A DNA stretch of 64,000 nucleotides from Lamellibrachia satsuma (GCA_033239005.1 BSQZ01000074.1:1511027-1575026), one strand, 5' to 3'; shown: positions 23,248 through 35,262, counted from the stretch's first letter. The notes: generated by a model from the letters alone, not told the origin. A program made the numbers and translations.

Positions 23248-24339
23248 TAGAACATCAGCCCATGGCTTCTCTGCACTCGGGTGGACCAATAAAATTCCTG
23301 ATACCCGGATCGGGAGACGATTACCTAGATCTCGCCAACACGATGCTACACGTGCAGGTGAAGGTGACGCGAGCCGACGGGGACGATCTCCTCTTGGCCC
23401 TTCCCGTGGGACCAGTGAATAACTGGCTACATTCGCTGTTCAGTCAAGTCGATGTCTACCTGAACGGAGTTACGGCACCGATGCCAAGGACACTCAGCTA
23501 ACGGGTAAATTGTGGCACAAGGACATAGACGACGGACCCGCGGCTAACGCAATGTTCATGGCTCGACGAGCAAACATCGTACGGAGTCGGGTCGTCGACA
23601 TGATGGGTCATCTACACGTGGATCTGTTTCTGCAAGATAAATAACTGATCAACGGAGTCGATGTCAAGATACGTCTGGTGCGCAGTAAGCCAGCGTTTGC
23701 ACTCATGGCTGGTGGAGTCAATCCCAATTACAAGATCACCATTGTCAATGCCACCTTGTTCGCAAAGAAGGCCACCCTGAATCCGACCGTGCAGATTGCC
23801 CACATCAAGGCTCTCGAGAAGAGCACGTTCAAGTATCCGATGCGATCCGTCGACTGTAAGGTGTACTCCCGCGGCGCTCGATCGCACACGCACGAGAACG
23901 TCTGGTGCTGTGCTGCATCGATAACGATGCGTACAACTGTGCGTACGACAACAATCCGTTTCACGCCAAGAACAACGACATTAACTTCCTCGCAGTGTAC
24001 GTGGAAGGACGACAGACACCCTCCAAATCTTTCCAGCCCAATTTCGAAGAAGACCTCTTCGTCGGGAGCTACACGAGTCTGTTCACCTCGACCGGCAAGA
24101 TTTGGCAGGACGAGGGGAACGGTCTGACTCGCAGCGACTTCTGGCACGGCTACACCTTCTTCGGTTTTGACCTGACCCCTGATCAGTGCGATGGTCCCTG
24201 CTTCCATCTGGTACAAAATGGTAACCTACGCATAGAGCTGCATTTCCGTAACGCGCTGCCGACCACCGTGAACGTCGTCGCCTACGCCGAATTCGTGCTG
24301 GAAATCGACAAGAACCGCAACGTCATCTACGACTACTGA
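23178..24339 (+). pseudogene. Major capsid protein (predicted double jelly-roll, F54H12.2-like family)
   Basis: Homology begins at SELDLFTVPPTQNSI (about 23187), where no convincing ATG remains. A GGPIKFLIPGSGDDYLDL block and FSQVDVYLNGV follow. Breaks: a frameshift near 23480, a TAA at 23641-23643, and a frameshift near 23905. The C-terminal portion (23905-24339) keeps FTSTGKIWQDEGN, YTFFGFDLTPDQ, NVVAYAEF and a terminal DKNRNVIYDY. These blocks define the widespread Polinton capsid family often labelled F54H12.2-like. It ends at 24339, one base before the protease ATG. The capsid could not be made from this copy. Confidence 0.8.
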
Positions 24340-24340
24340 G

Positions 24341-24773
24341 ATGGACACTCCGCAGATCGACAGACTACTGGCGATGGACCCGCGCACCAGATCGATATTT
24401 CGCGGTGTCGTACCCAAAGACGGATTGTCTACGACGACTATGGACGTTGTCCTGCCTGCGGCCTTCGTGTGCAACACCGACGACGGTGACGAACCGGCCG
24501 AACATTGGATAGCGCTGTACCTAGACGCCGACGGACGCGGCGATTACTTCTTCTCATACGGTCTACCTTCACGCTGCGTTCTGCACTTTCATGAACGAAC
24601 ATTGTTCCGAGTGGACTCATAATAGCAAGAGATGTCTGAGTCCTCTTTCTAACGTTTGTGGACACTATTGCATAGCTTATGTTGTAACGGTTTTCCGACG
24701 AGAACTTTTATCAACCTGTTCGGCACCAATTTAGTAGCTAACGATTGCCGCGTGTTTGATTGGCTTAAATAGT
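24341..24773 (+). pseudogene. Adenain-type cysteine protease (Polinton)
   Basis: The ATG at 24341 is one base after the capsid stop. The first frame contains the catalytic His in AEHWIALYLD (His55) and then DYFFSYGLP. The position where this family normally has the catalytic acidic residue just before SYG is Phe here. The frame closes at 24622, but the active-site region NVCGHYCIAY follows in another frame at about 24650-24680, and a C-terminal stretch ending FDWLK reaches 24773 after further shifts. Adenain-like proteases mature virion proteins such as the pVI-like product upstream. Both frameshifts and the missing acid argue that it is inactive. Confidence 0.85.
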
Positions 24774-24814
24774 TGCGGCGAGGTAGACTGTACTATCGCA
24801 CATCATACATCGAT

Positions 24815-25146
24815 TGAGCCTCTGGCGCGGTGGAGACACCCCTACGCTCGCGACCTCTGGCGTCTCATCATCATAATCACCCTCGAGCCTCTGGCGCGGT
24901 GGAGGCACCCCTAAGCTCGCGACCTCTGGCGTGATGGGAAACATCCGTAAGTCGTCTCATCATCATCATCATCATCACCCTCGAGCCTCTGGCGCGGTGG
25001 AGACACCCCTAAGCTCGCGACCTCTGGCGTGATGGTAAACATCCGTATGTCGTCTCATCATCATAATCAACCTCGAGCCTCTGGCGCGGTGGAGACACCC
25101 CTAAGCTCGCGACCTCTAGCGTGATGGGAAACATCCGTAAGTCGTC

Positions 25147-25177
<31 letters not shown>

Positions 25178-25180
25178 TCA
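24815..25180 (+). repeat. Tandem array, four copies of a 70-99-bp unit, with (CAT)n tails
   Basis: GAGCCTCTGGCGCGGTGGAG starts copies at about 24816, 24885, 24984 and 25077. Each contains a CTCGCGACCTCTGGCG second half and ends in (CAT)n of variable length. It lies between the protease and the right TIR, non-coding. Confidence 0.9.
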
Positions 25181-25454
25181 TAGTTGTAGTCTTAGCGATA
25201 TTACGCTACCTTCGTTGTATCGTCATGCCAATCGTGTCGTTCGATAAAATACGTGTGCACTCGTACGACATCGTGTTGTGTTCGTTTCTCGTTTCCTCGT
25301 TAGCCTCTTCGAACCCTATTAACGACCCTGTTAATGACCACTGCTGCTGCTGTCGCTGCTGTTAACAGACCCTTCGTTCCCTCCCGAAACCCCTCTCCGG
25401 CAATCGTATCACCCAGGAAAATGCCTCTTGGTGACCGCATCACCCAGGTTCACC
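25181..25454. other. Right sub-terminal non-coding region
   Basis: No gene. 25270-25370 is the sequence whose inverted counterpart occurs internally at 10265-10490. 25400-25455 carries a twice-repeated ATCACCCAGG motif. Confidence 0.6.
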
Positions 25455-25830
25455 TGAAACCTGCATGTTCTTTTAGGGTTAGGGTCAGGGTTCACTACAG
25501 ACGACAGAATTAGGGTTAACCCTAACCCTGATCCTAACTGGCAATCGCATTAACGCAAAGGTCTTTGATATTGAACTTGACCCGCAGCGCCGTCTGGCAA
25601 TCGTATCAGCGCAAAACAATATGGCAGCAAAACAAGATGGCAGTCTCCATAGAGCGGTCACCAACAGTATAATCGCAAACGGTTGAGCGATAATAGGGGA
25701 TTATACCGTGGCGCCCCTGGCGGCAATAAGCGCACGACCAAACAGAACGCTCCATTTCAAATTTCGACCAATCAGAATGAACCAAATCTGCTCCACATTT
25801 TTGAGGGTTCAGATGCCCCCGTATACTACT
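25455..25830 (-). repeat. Right terminal inverted repeat
   Basis: Reverse complement of the left terminal sequence, best over 25683-25830. Colinear matches reach 25455 but without the tandem CCAAT/CRE modules of the left side. TTAGGG-like runs occur at about 25473-25490 and 25510-25540. Confidence 0.88.
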
Positions 25831-25836
25831 GAAACA
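25831..25836. repeat. Polinton target site duplication, right copy (GAAACA)
   Basis: GAAACA directly follows the ATACTACT terminus and matches 5494-5499. Confidence 0.9.
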
Positions 25837-28800
25837 TCCAAGATATCCGAGAAAGCTTAATCATGATTGGTTTGAAATTATTCGTTCGTTCAATGCCGCG
25901 TGGCGATATAGTGAAACAGTGATTCGATGTTCAGCGCGTTTTGATTGGCTTGACTGGCGACCGAACGGCTAATCAGCGATCGCGAGATATTTGAGGTAGC
26001 TTGTCGAGCACATTTTCTGGGCACGGACCACAGTCACTTTTCCCATAGACGACCATTATAACATTCTTGCGCCTACATTGAACATTTATCGTTAAACAAT
26101 TTTTTTTAATTCACAGAAAATGAGAGACCCACTAAGACACCTGGTGTGTAAAATTCGTGAAAATGACATATCTCATTTTCGCACAAATTGCTTCAACGCA
26201 TGATGCCCCTGCATTTCTGCCATGAAATTCCCCGGTTTCCAAAATATGAGTACATCCTGCCTAAAAGTCGCCTTAGTTGAGCACGCTACAAAAGGAAAAA
26301 ACACATGCCGAGAAAGTTGCGTTACGGCGCTTGAATTATTCATTGGGGTCGGCATTAACAACTCCTACGAGTACTACTACGTCTTCTGCCAGCGTCAATG
26401 AACATATTACGAAGCCGGGGACGCCATCGGCCTGCAAACGGTTGACGCCACTGGCTGACAGAACGGCGCATTCCGAGGTAGGTTTGTTTACGCAAATTTG
26501 ATTTGAAAATAATGTTAAATGATTTTTAATATGTTTGTGCTTTGTCAATGATTTGATACGATTGTGTTACTGTCTGTTTGGGTTGGGAAATGAGACATTT
26601 TCACACTGGAGGCAGTTGCCCGGTAGTCTCCGGGTTGGGGATATATTGATGACCAGTTTGGTCCCTCGCTGGGCGGGCAGCCCAATGCTGCGGAAGCTAT
26701 GCTCAATTTTTTAAGTTCCAAATTGAAATTAAAACATCTTTATGTGATCTGTTAATACTATGCCTGATTTTAACACTAAATTGCACACAATTTGTCATCA
26801 TCACGATTATTGTTCGTTGTTGGGTGTCATTTATATATTTATTTTCTGTACTCACTTAAAACATGTCTCATTATGTTTTTATCTCTTTCTTTAGCTGTTC
26901 ATAATATGTGTAGTTATTGTCAATACAGTCACATTTATAATACTCTCGGATGTGATTTTGGTTATCGGCCACAGATATAAGTATCAACTGCTCTTTAAAA
27001 TGTCAGTTCTGCTTCATAATTTTACCTTGTTTACGGTATTCTGATGTTAATTTTTGAGGTTACTCAGTTTATGTCTTAACTAATTGTAATTAACTAAGAT
27101 ACATCTTAATAATACATATTTTTCTTCTAGGCTATTGTACTGGGCTTTGTGGCTGAACACTGCTTGCCCTTGTCCATGGCATCTGTCATCGTGGACACTG
27201 CAAAGGAACTTGCCAAAGACCCCATGTCCCTCAACCATTTGAATTTGGACAGGACTACATCTTCCTACAAGATGAGGTTTGGACTCGGCAAAACATTTCA
27301 AGATGAAATCCTCAACGCACTCAGAACTACCCCATGTTCTCTAAACATTGATGAAATTACAAGCCACAGCAACAAACGGGTTCTTGTAATTCTTGCAAGT
27401 TACTACTCTCATCAGAGGAAGGGTGTTGGCGCTGACCACCTTCACTGGAGGTGATCAAGGTTGACTCTCTAAGTCTCTTTGAGGAACTTGACACATTTTT
27501 CATGAAACATGGCATTCCTAGGGCTAATCTTGTTTCCATATTAATAGATTCATGCAATGTCGTGAGAGGAAGCAAGAGTGGTGTGGAAACAAGTATTCGA
27601 ATTTCAAAAGCTCCTCAGTTGCTGGATGTTGACGGCGACTCTTGTCATCACATGCACAATGCATGCAAACAGTTTTGCAAACCATTTGAAAATTGCACTG
27701 AGCATTTGCAATCTGACATCCACAATGATGTCAAGTGGTCTCCACATCTTCGGCTGTATTTGGAAGAAATCTGCTCCATCCTGGGTATTAAATTTACGAT
27801 GCCAGAGCGCTTTCTCAACCACCGATGGCTCTCATGTTATGATGCATGTAGCAGCAACATGGCAATGATGGATGCATTTCACATATTCTATTACAGCTTC
27901 CTTGAACTTGAAGATAAGATCTTCTTCGAGGAACCTGCAAAAAATATTTTGGATGACAGAAATGTTTCTCCGCAAGGTGTTCAGAGAGTGAAACAAATAT
28001 GGAAAGAATTGGGCCCAAAGAAATTGATGGAGGATGGCAAAAGAAGGAAAACTCGCATTGCGGAGAAGGTTGTTGTTCAAACGAAGAAGACCATGCTAAC
28101 AGTGAACTTCTTCATTGCTGTTCTTCCCATCATGAAAGCATATGTATGCCTCTTTCAGTCTCGTGAACTTCTTATTCATCTGCTTCATGACAAGCAGGAA
28201 CAAGTCTTCAAAGACTTCATTGCGTGTTTTGTGAAGTAAGAGAATCTGGTTCACAAGACTGCAAAGCAGTTGAAGTTGCTCAACCTAGACAGCGACGAAG
28301 GCCAGTTTCTAAATTCCAAAGACATGTTTGTTGGTCGAGCAACCAGACAGATCATCAGCATCAGTCACAAATGTGACAAAACTGTCTTGAAGTTTTTACA
28401 GAAAGCATAAGCTGTATATGGCATGTGTGCTAAATACATGCAGAAGAAATTGCCTCTCTTGACAACCAGTTGCTGAGAATTCTGTCGTCCATTGATCCTC
28501 GAGCCAGGGGACACAATAAGACATCAAAGGCAACGACAGCGCTTGGGGGATATGTCAAACCGTTTCTCTCTGAAGAACAACAAAACAGTTTGTCTCTGGA
28601 AGTTCTGAGGTACCAGGTGGATGGGACTCTGAAAAACTTTGAAGAAGGGGACAGAATTGAACGCTGGTGGGGTACTTTCGTCGACAAGGACAAGTATCCT
28701 GCTATTTTAAGAATGGTCACAGTTTGCCTCAGCTGCTTCCATGGGCCAATGGTGGAATCATCATTTAACCTAATGGGCGACATCATTGACATCCGCTCAA

Positions 28801-29171
28801 CAAGAATGAACATTGCTACCTTCAGTGCAATGCAAACCGTAAAACATTGCCTGAATTCTAGAAAAATGACAGCTCTGGAGTATTTCAGTAAAGGAGATGT
28901 CAAACATGACAAGGTTGATGGCTATCTATGCAGAAATTTCAAAACTGCTGCTGCTGCATATGCAGAAAAAAAGAAACAAAAGAAGCAACAGAAAGAAGAA
29001 TAACTTACATGTGTGCACTTACAGCAAGAGAGAGTAGAGAGCAGAGCCCAGCAGAAGTGGTGCCAGGAAAAGGCAGCCAAGGTGGCATGACTGGCCTACC
29101 AAAAAGCACAGAAAAGCAAGGCTACTGAGCGACTAATGCATATGGCTGCTAAGCACAAGAAGACAGTGTAA
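25837..29171 (+). pseudogene. hAT-type transposase gene (two exons), decayed
   Basis: A CpG-rich leader with CCAAT-like sites (25860-26060) precedes an exon ending at 26478 (GAG|GTAGGT). It encodes a KGKxHAEKVA finger-like remnant near 26296 and a Thr/Ser-rich linker to LADRTAHSE. After a 652-bp intron (acceptor TTCTTCTAG, 27122-27130) the second exon begins AIVLGFVAEHC and carries the RNaseH-like transposase: LNIDEITSHSNKRV (about 27340), DSCNVVRGSKSG, HRWLSCYD, and the C-terminal dimerisation block GPMVESSFNLMGDI (about 28741-28785). Breaks: frameshift at about 27451, stop at 28237-28239, stop near 28408, frameshift near 28465, frameshift near 29003. It is probably the body of the hAT whose left end is at 5283-5499. 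The right terminus was not located. Confidence 0.75.
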
Positions 29172-29768
29172 TTGTAAAACATCTTGACTCAAATTAATCT
29201 TATTCAGACAATTTGAATATGGACTGTGACATTCTTTCATACACAGTACATAATCTCTGTGACCGTTTATAATAAGACTAGTTTTTGAATGTAAGAACTT
29301 GTTACCTCTCAAAGTGAGACATTGGCAGAGAGATCATTGTATAAAGAAGATTAAGGTTGAGAGACAGTGTGAAGAGAAATGTGGAAGAAGCAGTTGTGAA
29401 GAACAAAGTTACAGAAAATGCCAATAAGAGTATGAAAAAGAGTGCATGTCATGCCACTAATCTACATGGTATTAAGGGGAAGAGAAAGAAAGGTTTGGCT
29501 AACTGAGTTTTAATTTTGGAAGTTTTGTAGTGATAATGATAATGCATGCATTTAGTTTGTAATTTACATAATTATAAAATTAGAATGATTTAGAAATAAT
29601 ATGATTCTTTGAATTATGGGCCAACTTACTGACCATAACATGCTCAAATTTCAGTGGCTTTGAGCTATGATGGCATCAGGTATAAAACTGCAACCATATA
29701 TTTTCAGGAATGTATATGAAAATGTCCGACCTTGTCATTTGGGATCTAGATGTATTGTGTGTCTGTAG
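29172..29768. other. Intronic or flanking sequence, no gene seen
   Basis: AT-rich, no coding pattern and no hAT-like right terminus found. It precedes the first recognised host exon. Confidence 0.5.
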
Positions 29769-29888
29769 GTTCTCCAAAGTCTCTTGCAGTGGACGAGGTT
29801 AATGGCTTTGTGTACTTTGGTCTTGAAGAAAGCATTATCACACAGGTGACACTTAATGGCTCCAGTACAAAGCACAACATCTCTACAG
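29769..29888 (+). CDS. Host gene exon 1 (of those visible): YWTD-type propeller repeat
   Basis: The acceptor CTGTAG precedes an exon reading GSPKSLAVDEVNGFVYFGLE and then a VTLNGSS turn. This is the LDL-receptor class B pattern (P-x-x-LAVD-x-x-x-G-x-VYF). The donor is CTACAG|GCAAGT, a GC-AG intron with an otherwise perfect consensus. The exon starts and ends in phase 1 and joins the next exon in frame, producing a TDCGW junction. Earlier exons probably lie outside the window or beyond the mobile elements. The protein would be a secreted or membrane LRP/LDLR-like beta-propeller. Confidence 0.7.
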
Positions 29889-30263
29889 GCAAGTTAAACT
29901 TATGATTGATCACGAGTTGACATGGGCTATAATATAATACTACATACCATTTTATTGCTAATACATGATTCCAGTAGCTTACTCATTGGTAAGTTCATTT
30001 TGTTTATTTAAAATGTCAATGCAGTCCCTCACCATATTTTTTTCATGCTTATGCTTGTAATATTATAATTTTTGAACACACTAGAATGTCCTTTTGAGTC
30101 AATGTAAGTGTGGCACATTTAGTAGATTAGAATGAATTTTACGTCACATCCAGGCATGTTAAAATGGCCCCATTGAATGTACTGAAAGATATTTAATATT
30201 CATGACAAATTGCCATTAATACAGCAATAAAACACTTTGTTATTTTTTTTGGTTTATGTTCAG

Positions 30264-30432
30264 ATTGTGGATGGATTCTTGGGCTCGCTATTGATCCAGT
30301 AGAAAACAAGTTGTACTTCTCAAACTACCGGCACAAGAAGATTGAAGTTGTCAGGGTGAACGGCAGTGGGAGGACAACAATCATCAACTGTACAGCCCGT
30401 CCGGTTGGGTTGACCATGGATCTGAAAGAGAG
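30264..30432 (+). CDS. Host gene exon 2: YWTD-type propeller repeat
   Basis: The acceptor TTCAG opens DCGWILGLAIDPVENKLYFS, then IEVVRVNGSGRTT and a PVGLTMDL stretch: one full class B repeat (LAIDP, LYFS, V-NGSGR) and the start of the next. The donor is AGAG|GTAACT, phase 2. Frame is maintained across both junctions. Confidence 0.8.
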
Positions 30433-30599
30433 GTAACTTATTTCCTGCAATTCTACAATTGTAACTTAAACTTACAATTTATAATTATTTTGCTATAAAG
30501 TATAATAGCATACATGGTGTAAACAGTGTGTACATTATGTAGCTGGTATATTATACATATTGTAAACATGTGCAGAATGCAAATTGCAAATAATGTACA

Positions 30600-31005
30600 A
30601 TTAAAATTTTACAACTTGTACTCTTTACAATGTTAATACATGTACACCTACACAATTTTATAACTTGTACTCTTTAAAGTGTTAATATTTGTACACGTAC
30701 ACACTTTTACAACTTGTACTCTTTGCAGTGTTAATACCGGTACACCTACACACTTTTTCAACTTGTACTCTTTACAATGTTAATACATGTGCACCTATAC
30801 ACTTTTACAACTTGTACTCTTTGCAGTGTTAATACCGGTACACATACACACTTTTAAAACTTGTATTCTTTACAATATTAATACAAGTGCCCCTACACAT
30901 TTTACAACTTGTACTCTTTGCAGTGTTAATACCGGTACACCTACACATTTTTACAACTTGTACTCTTTGCAATGTTAATACCTGTACACCTACATACTTT
31001 TAGTA
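30600..31005. repeat. Intronic minisatellite, period about 50 bp, about 8 copies
   Basis: The unit contains ACAACTTGTACTCTTT, TGTTAATAC and GTACACCTACACAC. It lies in the intron between host exons 2 and 3. Confidence 0.9.
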
Positions 31006-31804
31006 TTTTATTTGTTTAGATGTTATTGCATGCATGTTAGATATATTTGGTAGAAGCATTTAATTACCAGAATACGGCAAGTAGTCTAGAACAATCCCCA
31101 TGTGTACTTGATGAAGAAATACTTATTAATGTTATCACAAATCTATATTCTAGAATGCTAAATATACATTACATTCGATGTAGCTAGCGTGGCAATGTAG
31201 CTAGCGTATGTTTGTTACGGCCAAACACATGACAATTATGTTGTCATATCTGGAATGACAACACAAAGGCCATAATACGTGTTGTCCAACATTACTATAT
31301 ATCACATTAAAGTCTTTATATGCACAGGTAAGCAGTGGTTACTAACACAAAGCATGGCATACGATCGACGACATATGCAATGGTCGTAATAATGATGCCA
31401 CCAGGAATCCACCGGAACACGTTTTCAGACTTGTTATTCTGTACGCTTATGTTAGTGTAATTCACTTGTTGTCTTCATACGTTTCGAACAACAGATGACG
31501 AAATAACTGTGTTGCGTCTGTTTAGATGACGATTAGCGCACCAGAAGTGCCACAATATTGGTGTTTATAGCATGTTGTGGTAATTTTCATTCGGCCATGA
31601 AGTAACTATTTGCATTTTGTTGCGATGACTTATTATTTCGTTATGTTTCATGATTGGAGCACCAAATTTAGTTTTAATCACTAATGCCTACTAACGATTC
31701 AATCAACTTCCGGCAGAATTGAGCAGTCATTTGTTCTCTTTAATATGTCACTAACTCTGCCTGATGTGCCATATTATTACATGGCATTAAATATACCATT
31801 TTAG

Positions 31805-31968
31805 ACTGGTGATTTATTCACAATATGGATCATCAGCTGACATCTGGAAAGTAAATCTGGATGGAAGTGGACACACTCAGATTATGTCAACAGGTGTGAA
31901 AGTTCACATAAATAGTTTAGCCATCAACTACAACAGCAGCAGCAACTGGTTGTGTTGGAGTAACAGTG
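31805..31968 (+). CDS. Host gene exon 3: YWTD-type propeller repeat
   Basis: The acceptor TTTTAG opens RLVIYSQYGSSADIWKVNLD, then GSGHTQIMSTGV and NWLCWSNSG. ADIWKVNLDGSG is a typical class B strand-turn, and LCWSN occupies the YWTD position. The donor is G|GTAAGT, phase 1. Reading continues in frame from exon 2 and into exon 4. Confidence 0.8.
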
Positions 31969-32021
31969 GTAAGTTAAACTCCTGTTTCTGGCACACTGAG
32001 AACAGCGGAATCTCTACAAAA

Positions 32022-32720
32022 TTTGTCTTCTTCTTCATTCCAATTTGTTTCTTCTTCATTCCAATTTGTTTCTTCTTCATCCCAATTTGTTTCTTCTTCA
32101 TTCCAATTTGTTTCTTCTTCATCCCAATTTATTTATTCTTCATTCTAGTTTGTTTCTTCTTCATTCCAATGTGTTTCTTCTTCATTACAATTTGTTTCTT
32201 CTTCATCCCAGATTGTTTCTTCTTCATTCCAATTTGTTTCTTCTTCATCCCAATTTGTTTCTTCTTCATTCCAATTTGTTTCTTCTTCATTCCAATTTGT
32301 TTCTTCTTCATCCCAATTTGTTTCTTCTTCATTCCAATTTGTTTCTTCATTTCAATTTGTTTCTTCTTCATCACAATTTATTTCTCCTTCATTCTAGTTT
32401 GTTTCTTCTTCATTCCAATGTGTTTCTTCTTCATTACAATTTGTTTCTTCTTCATTCCAATTTGTTTCTTCTTCATCCAAATTTGTTTCTTCTTCATCAC
32501 AATTTGTTTCTTCTTCATTCCAATTTGTTTCTTCTTCATTCCAATTTGTTTCTTCTTCATCCCAATTTGTTTCTATTTCATCCCAATTTGTTTCTTCTTC
32601 ATTCTAATTTGTTTCTTCTTCATCACAATTTGTTTCTTTTTCATTCCAATTTGATTCTTCTTTCCAATTTGTTTCTTCTTCATTCAAATTTGTTTCTTCT
32701 TCATCCCAATTTGTGTACTC
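32022..32720. repeat. 21-bp minisatellite, about 33 copies
   Basis: The unit TTTCTTCTTCATTCCAATTTG repeats just downstream of the exon 3 donor. Because 21 is divisible by three, long open frames (281 and 270 codons) arise, encoding a monotonous Phe/Ile/Cys or Leu/His/Asn pattern. These are not genes. Confidence 0.95.
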
Positions 32721-33039
32721 ATTTAAATTTGAAGATCATATGGTCGCAACCTATTTGCACCAATGCTGTTTTTTTAGGGATTGCGAGTCCACAAGGGGTT
32801 TCATTTTCCCTGGTTTGGATCTTTTATAATACTAATACTAATAAAACTTTATTTTGACACCATCAAATCCGGGGCTACTGCCCCGTTCACGGGTGTGTAC
32901 AGACATCAGTTCACATTATACAACTTGTATGCAGATAGTGATAATAATAATAATACATGCGCTGTATAAGATGTTAAAAAATATTCAGAATGTTCGCGTG
33001 TGTAAATGATTTTAAGAAAAAGTTTACTGATTACATGGT

Positions 33040-33042
33040 ATT

Positions 33043-33100
<58 letters not shown>

Positions 33101-33269
33101 TTAAATAGGAAATAAAACGCTAATATCAACAACAGTACAGAACATAAATAGGATTGATAATATGTAATAAGATCATTAACAATTTACTTCCCTGTCATAG
33201 TTGACACAGTTATATAATACAAAGCTGAAGTCCCACTGAAGTAGTAATTTTAGAATCAAATAATTATGC

Positions 33270-33326
<57 letters not shown>
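33040..33326. repeat. (TA)n and (GT)n microsatellites
   Basis: TA run at about 33047-33096; GT run at about 33273-33326. Confidence 0.95.
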
Positions 33327-33327
<1 letters not shown>

Positions 33328-33951
33328 ACGTGTAAATGAAAGTGGGTATGTGCTTGTACGTGGTCCACGATTGTACAATTACCTGCATGCGCTCAAAGTG
33401 GACGGCGATCTGAAAATAAATTATGTTTTGTGGATAGCCTAAGCTAACGTAAACTGACCCCTTTCGTCCGTAAAACCATCACGTAGTGTCATATATCAGT
33501 TTTTTAATGCAATCCTTAATGGCTTTTTCATGTTACAAAAAACGTTAAATAGAGGAAAGGTATTGTATAATTCATATTATGCATATAATGTCATCAATGT
33601 ATTAATTCAAGTGAAGTCCTAAGACGTTCATTATACCCCAATACGCAAAATATTAACCCAATCTATTCTTAACACATGTAAAATAGTATGTAAAATTAAT
33701 CATATCTGGTGTAGCATTATATATGATTTTATTTATTTTAAGACTATGCAACGAAAGCATATTTAATTTAGAAACTGACAATGTACACACAACAAGAAAC
33801 ATTCACTTGCAGTTATAGTGAAACAGACTTTTATTTACAAAACCAATTTAATTATTTAACTAACGGAAGTCGTCTTTTGATTTTTATTCTGTATGTGTCA
33901 ATGTCTATTTTCCCTCCTGGCTTTACTGGATGTCAAATATCTTTGTTACAG

Positions 33952-34078
33952 ACAAGAGGCATATACAGTGTTGTGACTTCTTTGGCAACATCTCACAAGT
34001 ATACAATGTCACTGGCCTTCCAAGAACATTAGCAGTTGAAAATGATTTTGCTTATTACGCACAAAGTGACCCATACAG
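33952..34078 (+). CDS. Host gene exon 4: YWTD-type propeller repeat
   Basis: The acceptor TTACAG opens DKRHIQCCDFFGNISQVYNV, then TGLPRTLAVENDFAYYAQSD. GLPRTLAVE followed by AYYAQ is the class B layout. The phase 1 start fits exon 3. The donor is ACAG|GTAGTA, phase 2. The paired cysteines may cross-link the end of the propeller. Confidence 0.75.
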
Positions 34079-34084
34079 GTAGTA

Positions 34085-34235
34085 TCTTCACGTCTAGTAC
34101 ACTTTGTAGCTACACCTCTGGTACACTTTGTAGCTTCACTTCTATTACACTTTGTAGCTACACTTCTAGTACACTTTGTAGCTTCACTTCTAGTACACTT
34201 TGTAGCTTCACTTCTAGTACACTTTGTAGCTTCAC
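34085..34235. repeat. 24-bp repeat, about 6 copies
   Basis: AGTACACTTTGTAGCTTCAC units directly follow the exon 4 donor. Confidence 0.9.
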
Positions 34236-34659
34236 TTCCCTGTCGCATTACTTTGAATTGTCTACATTTGGAATATGCAGGCTGTTAATTAAGCAATGTC
34301 TTTCTACCTAAGGACAGGTAGTTATACCCCAAGTGGCTGTTCACTACAACAATATCTAGGGTCTCACAAAGGAGGGGCCAAGGGGGGCAAAGGGGGCAAA
34401 TTGGGGAGACCAAAGGGGGAGACCAAAAGGAGAGGCTAAATAGGGGCCAAGCTTAATCACCCAGTAATCTACCAAGCCACCATGTAGTGGTACAACAGAT
34501 TACATACATAACAAGTCAAATCTAAACCACGAGGGACCATGGTCCCCTCCCTTAAATACGCAACTGGCTCACAAAGCAAGAATTACATCAAATACTGTAC
34601 ATGTGTGTAACCAAACAAGTGGCTAATTCTGATGATGATATTGGTTTGTTTTCTTGCAG

Positions 34660-34781
34660 GCATGGTTCGATACAACTGAAAACAGGACTTCATACCAGTC
34701 TCAACTTGGGGTCTTACAATGGCTCCCGCACCTTCTGCATGGCATATCTGCACGGGAGTTGCAGCACACCAGGACAGTCAG
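34660..34781 (+). CDS. Host gene exon 5: end of propeller region
   Basis: The acceptor TTCTTGCAG opens RHGSIQLKTGLHTSLNLGSY, followed by NGSRTFCMAYLHGSC and a PGQSG end. The frame is kept from exon 4 and the exon ends in phase 1 at G|GTACAG. The Cys-containing end may be the EGF-like or linker boundary seen after LDLR-type propellers, but no complete EGF module is visible. Confidence 0.6.
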
Positions 34782-34841
34782 GTACAGTGAAGTATATTGA
34801 TTATGTGTTATTTTGAATTATTTCAGTTTTGTTGCTTTAGC

Positions 34842-35262
34842 TTTCAACTCTCCTCTCTATATTTCTGTTTGCTTCCCGTAGGTTTCAACTCTCCTCTCTA
34901 TATTCATGTTTACTTCCTGTAGGTTTCAACTCTCCTCTCTATATTTCTGCTTGATTCCCGTAGGTTTCAACTCTCCTCTCTATATTTCTGTTTACTTCCT
35001 GTATGTTTCAACTCTCCTCTCTATATTTCTGTTTATTTCCTGTAGGTTTCAACTCTCCTCTCTATAATTATGTTTGCTTCCTCTAGATTTCAACTCTCCT
35101 CTCTATATTTATGTTTACTTCCTGAAGGTTTCAACTCTCCTCTTTATATTTATGTTTGCTTCCTGTAGGTTCCAACTCTCTTCTCTGTATTTATGTTTGT
35201 TGCCTATAAGTTTCAACTCTCCTCTCTATATTTCTGCTTGCTTCCTGTAGGCTTCACCTCTC
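34842..35262. repeat. Intronic minisatellite, period about 41 bp, about 10 copies
   Basis: The unit contains GTTTCAACTCTCCTCTCTAT and TTGCTTCCTGTAG. Every copy carries a pyrimidine tract plus TAG, resembling a 3' splice site, immediately downstream of exon 5. Confidence 0.9.

Noticed and set aside
31809..32857. Open frames of 281 and 270 codons with Phe-Ile-Pro-Ile-Cys or Leu-His-Asn periodicity
   Set aside because: They are created by a 21-bp tandem repeat divisible by three, downstream of a good splice donor; low-complexity composition.
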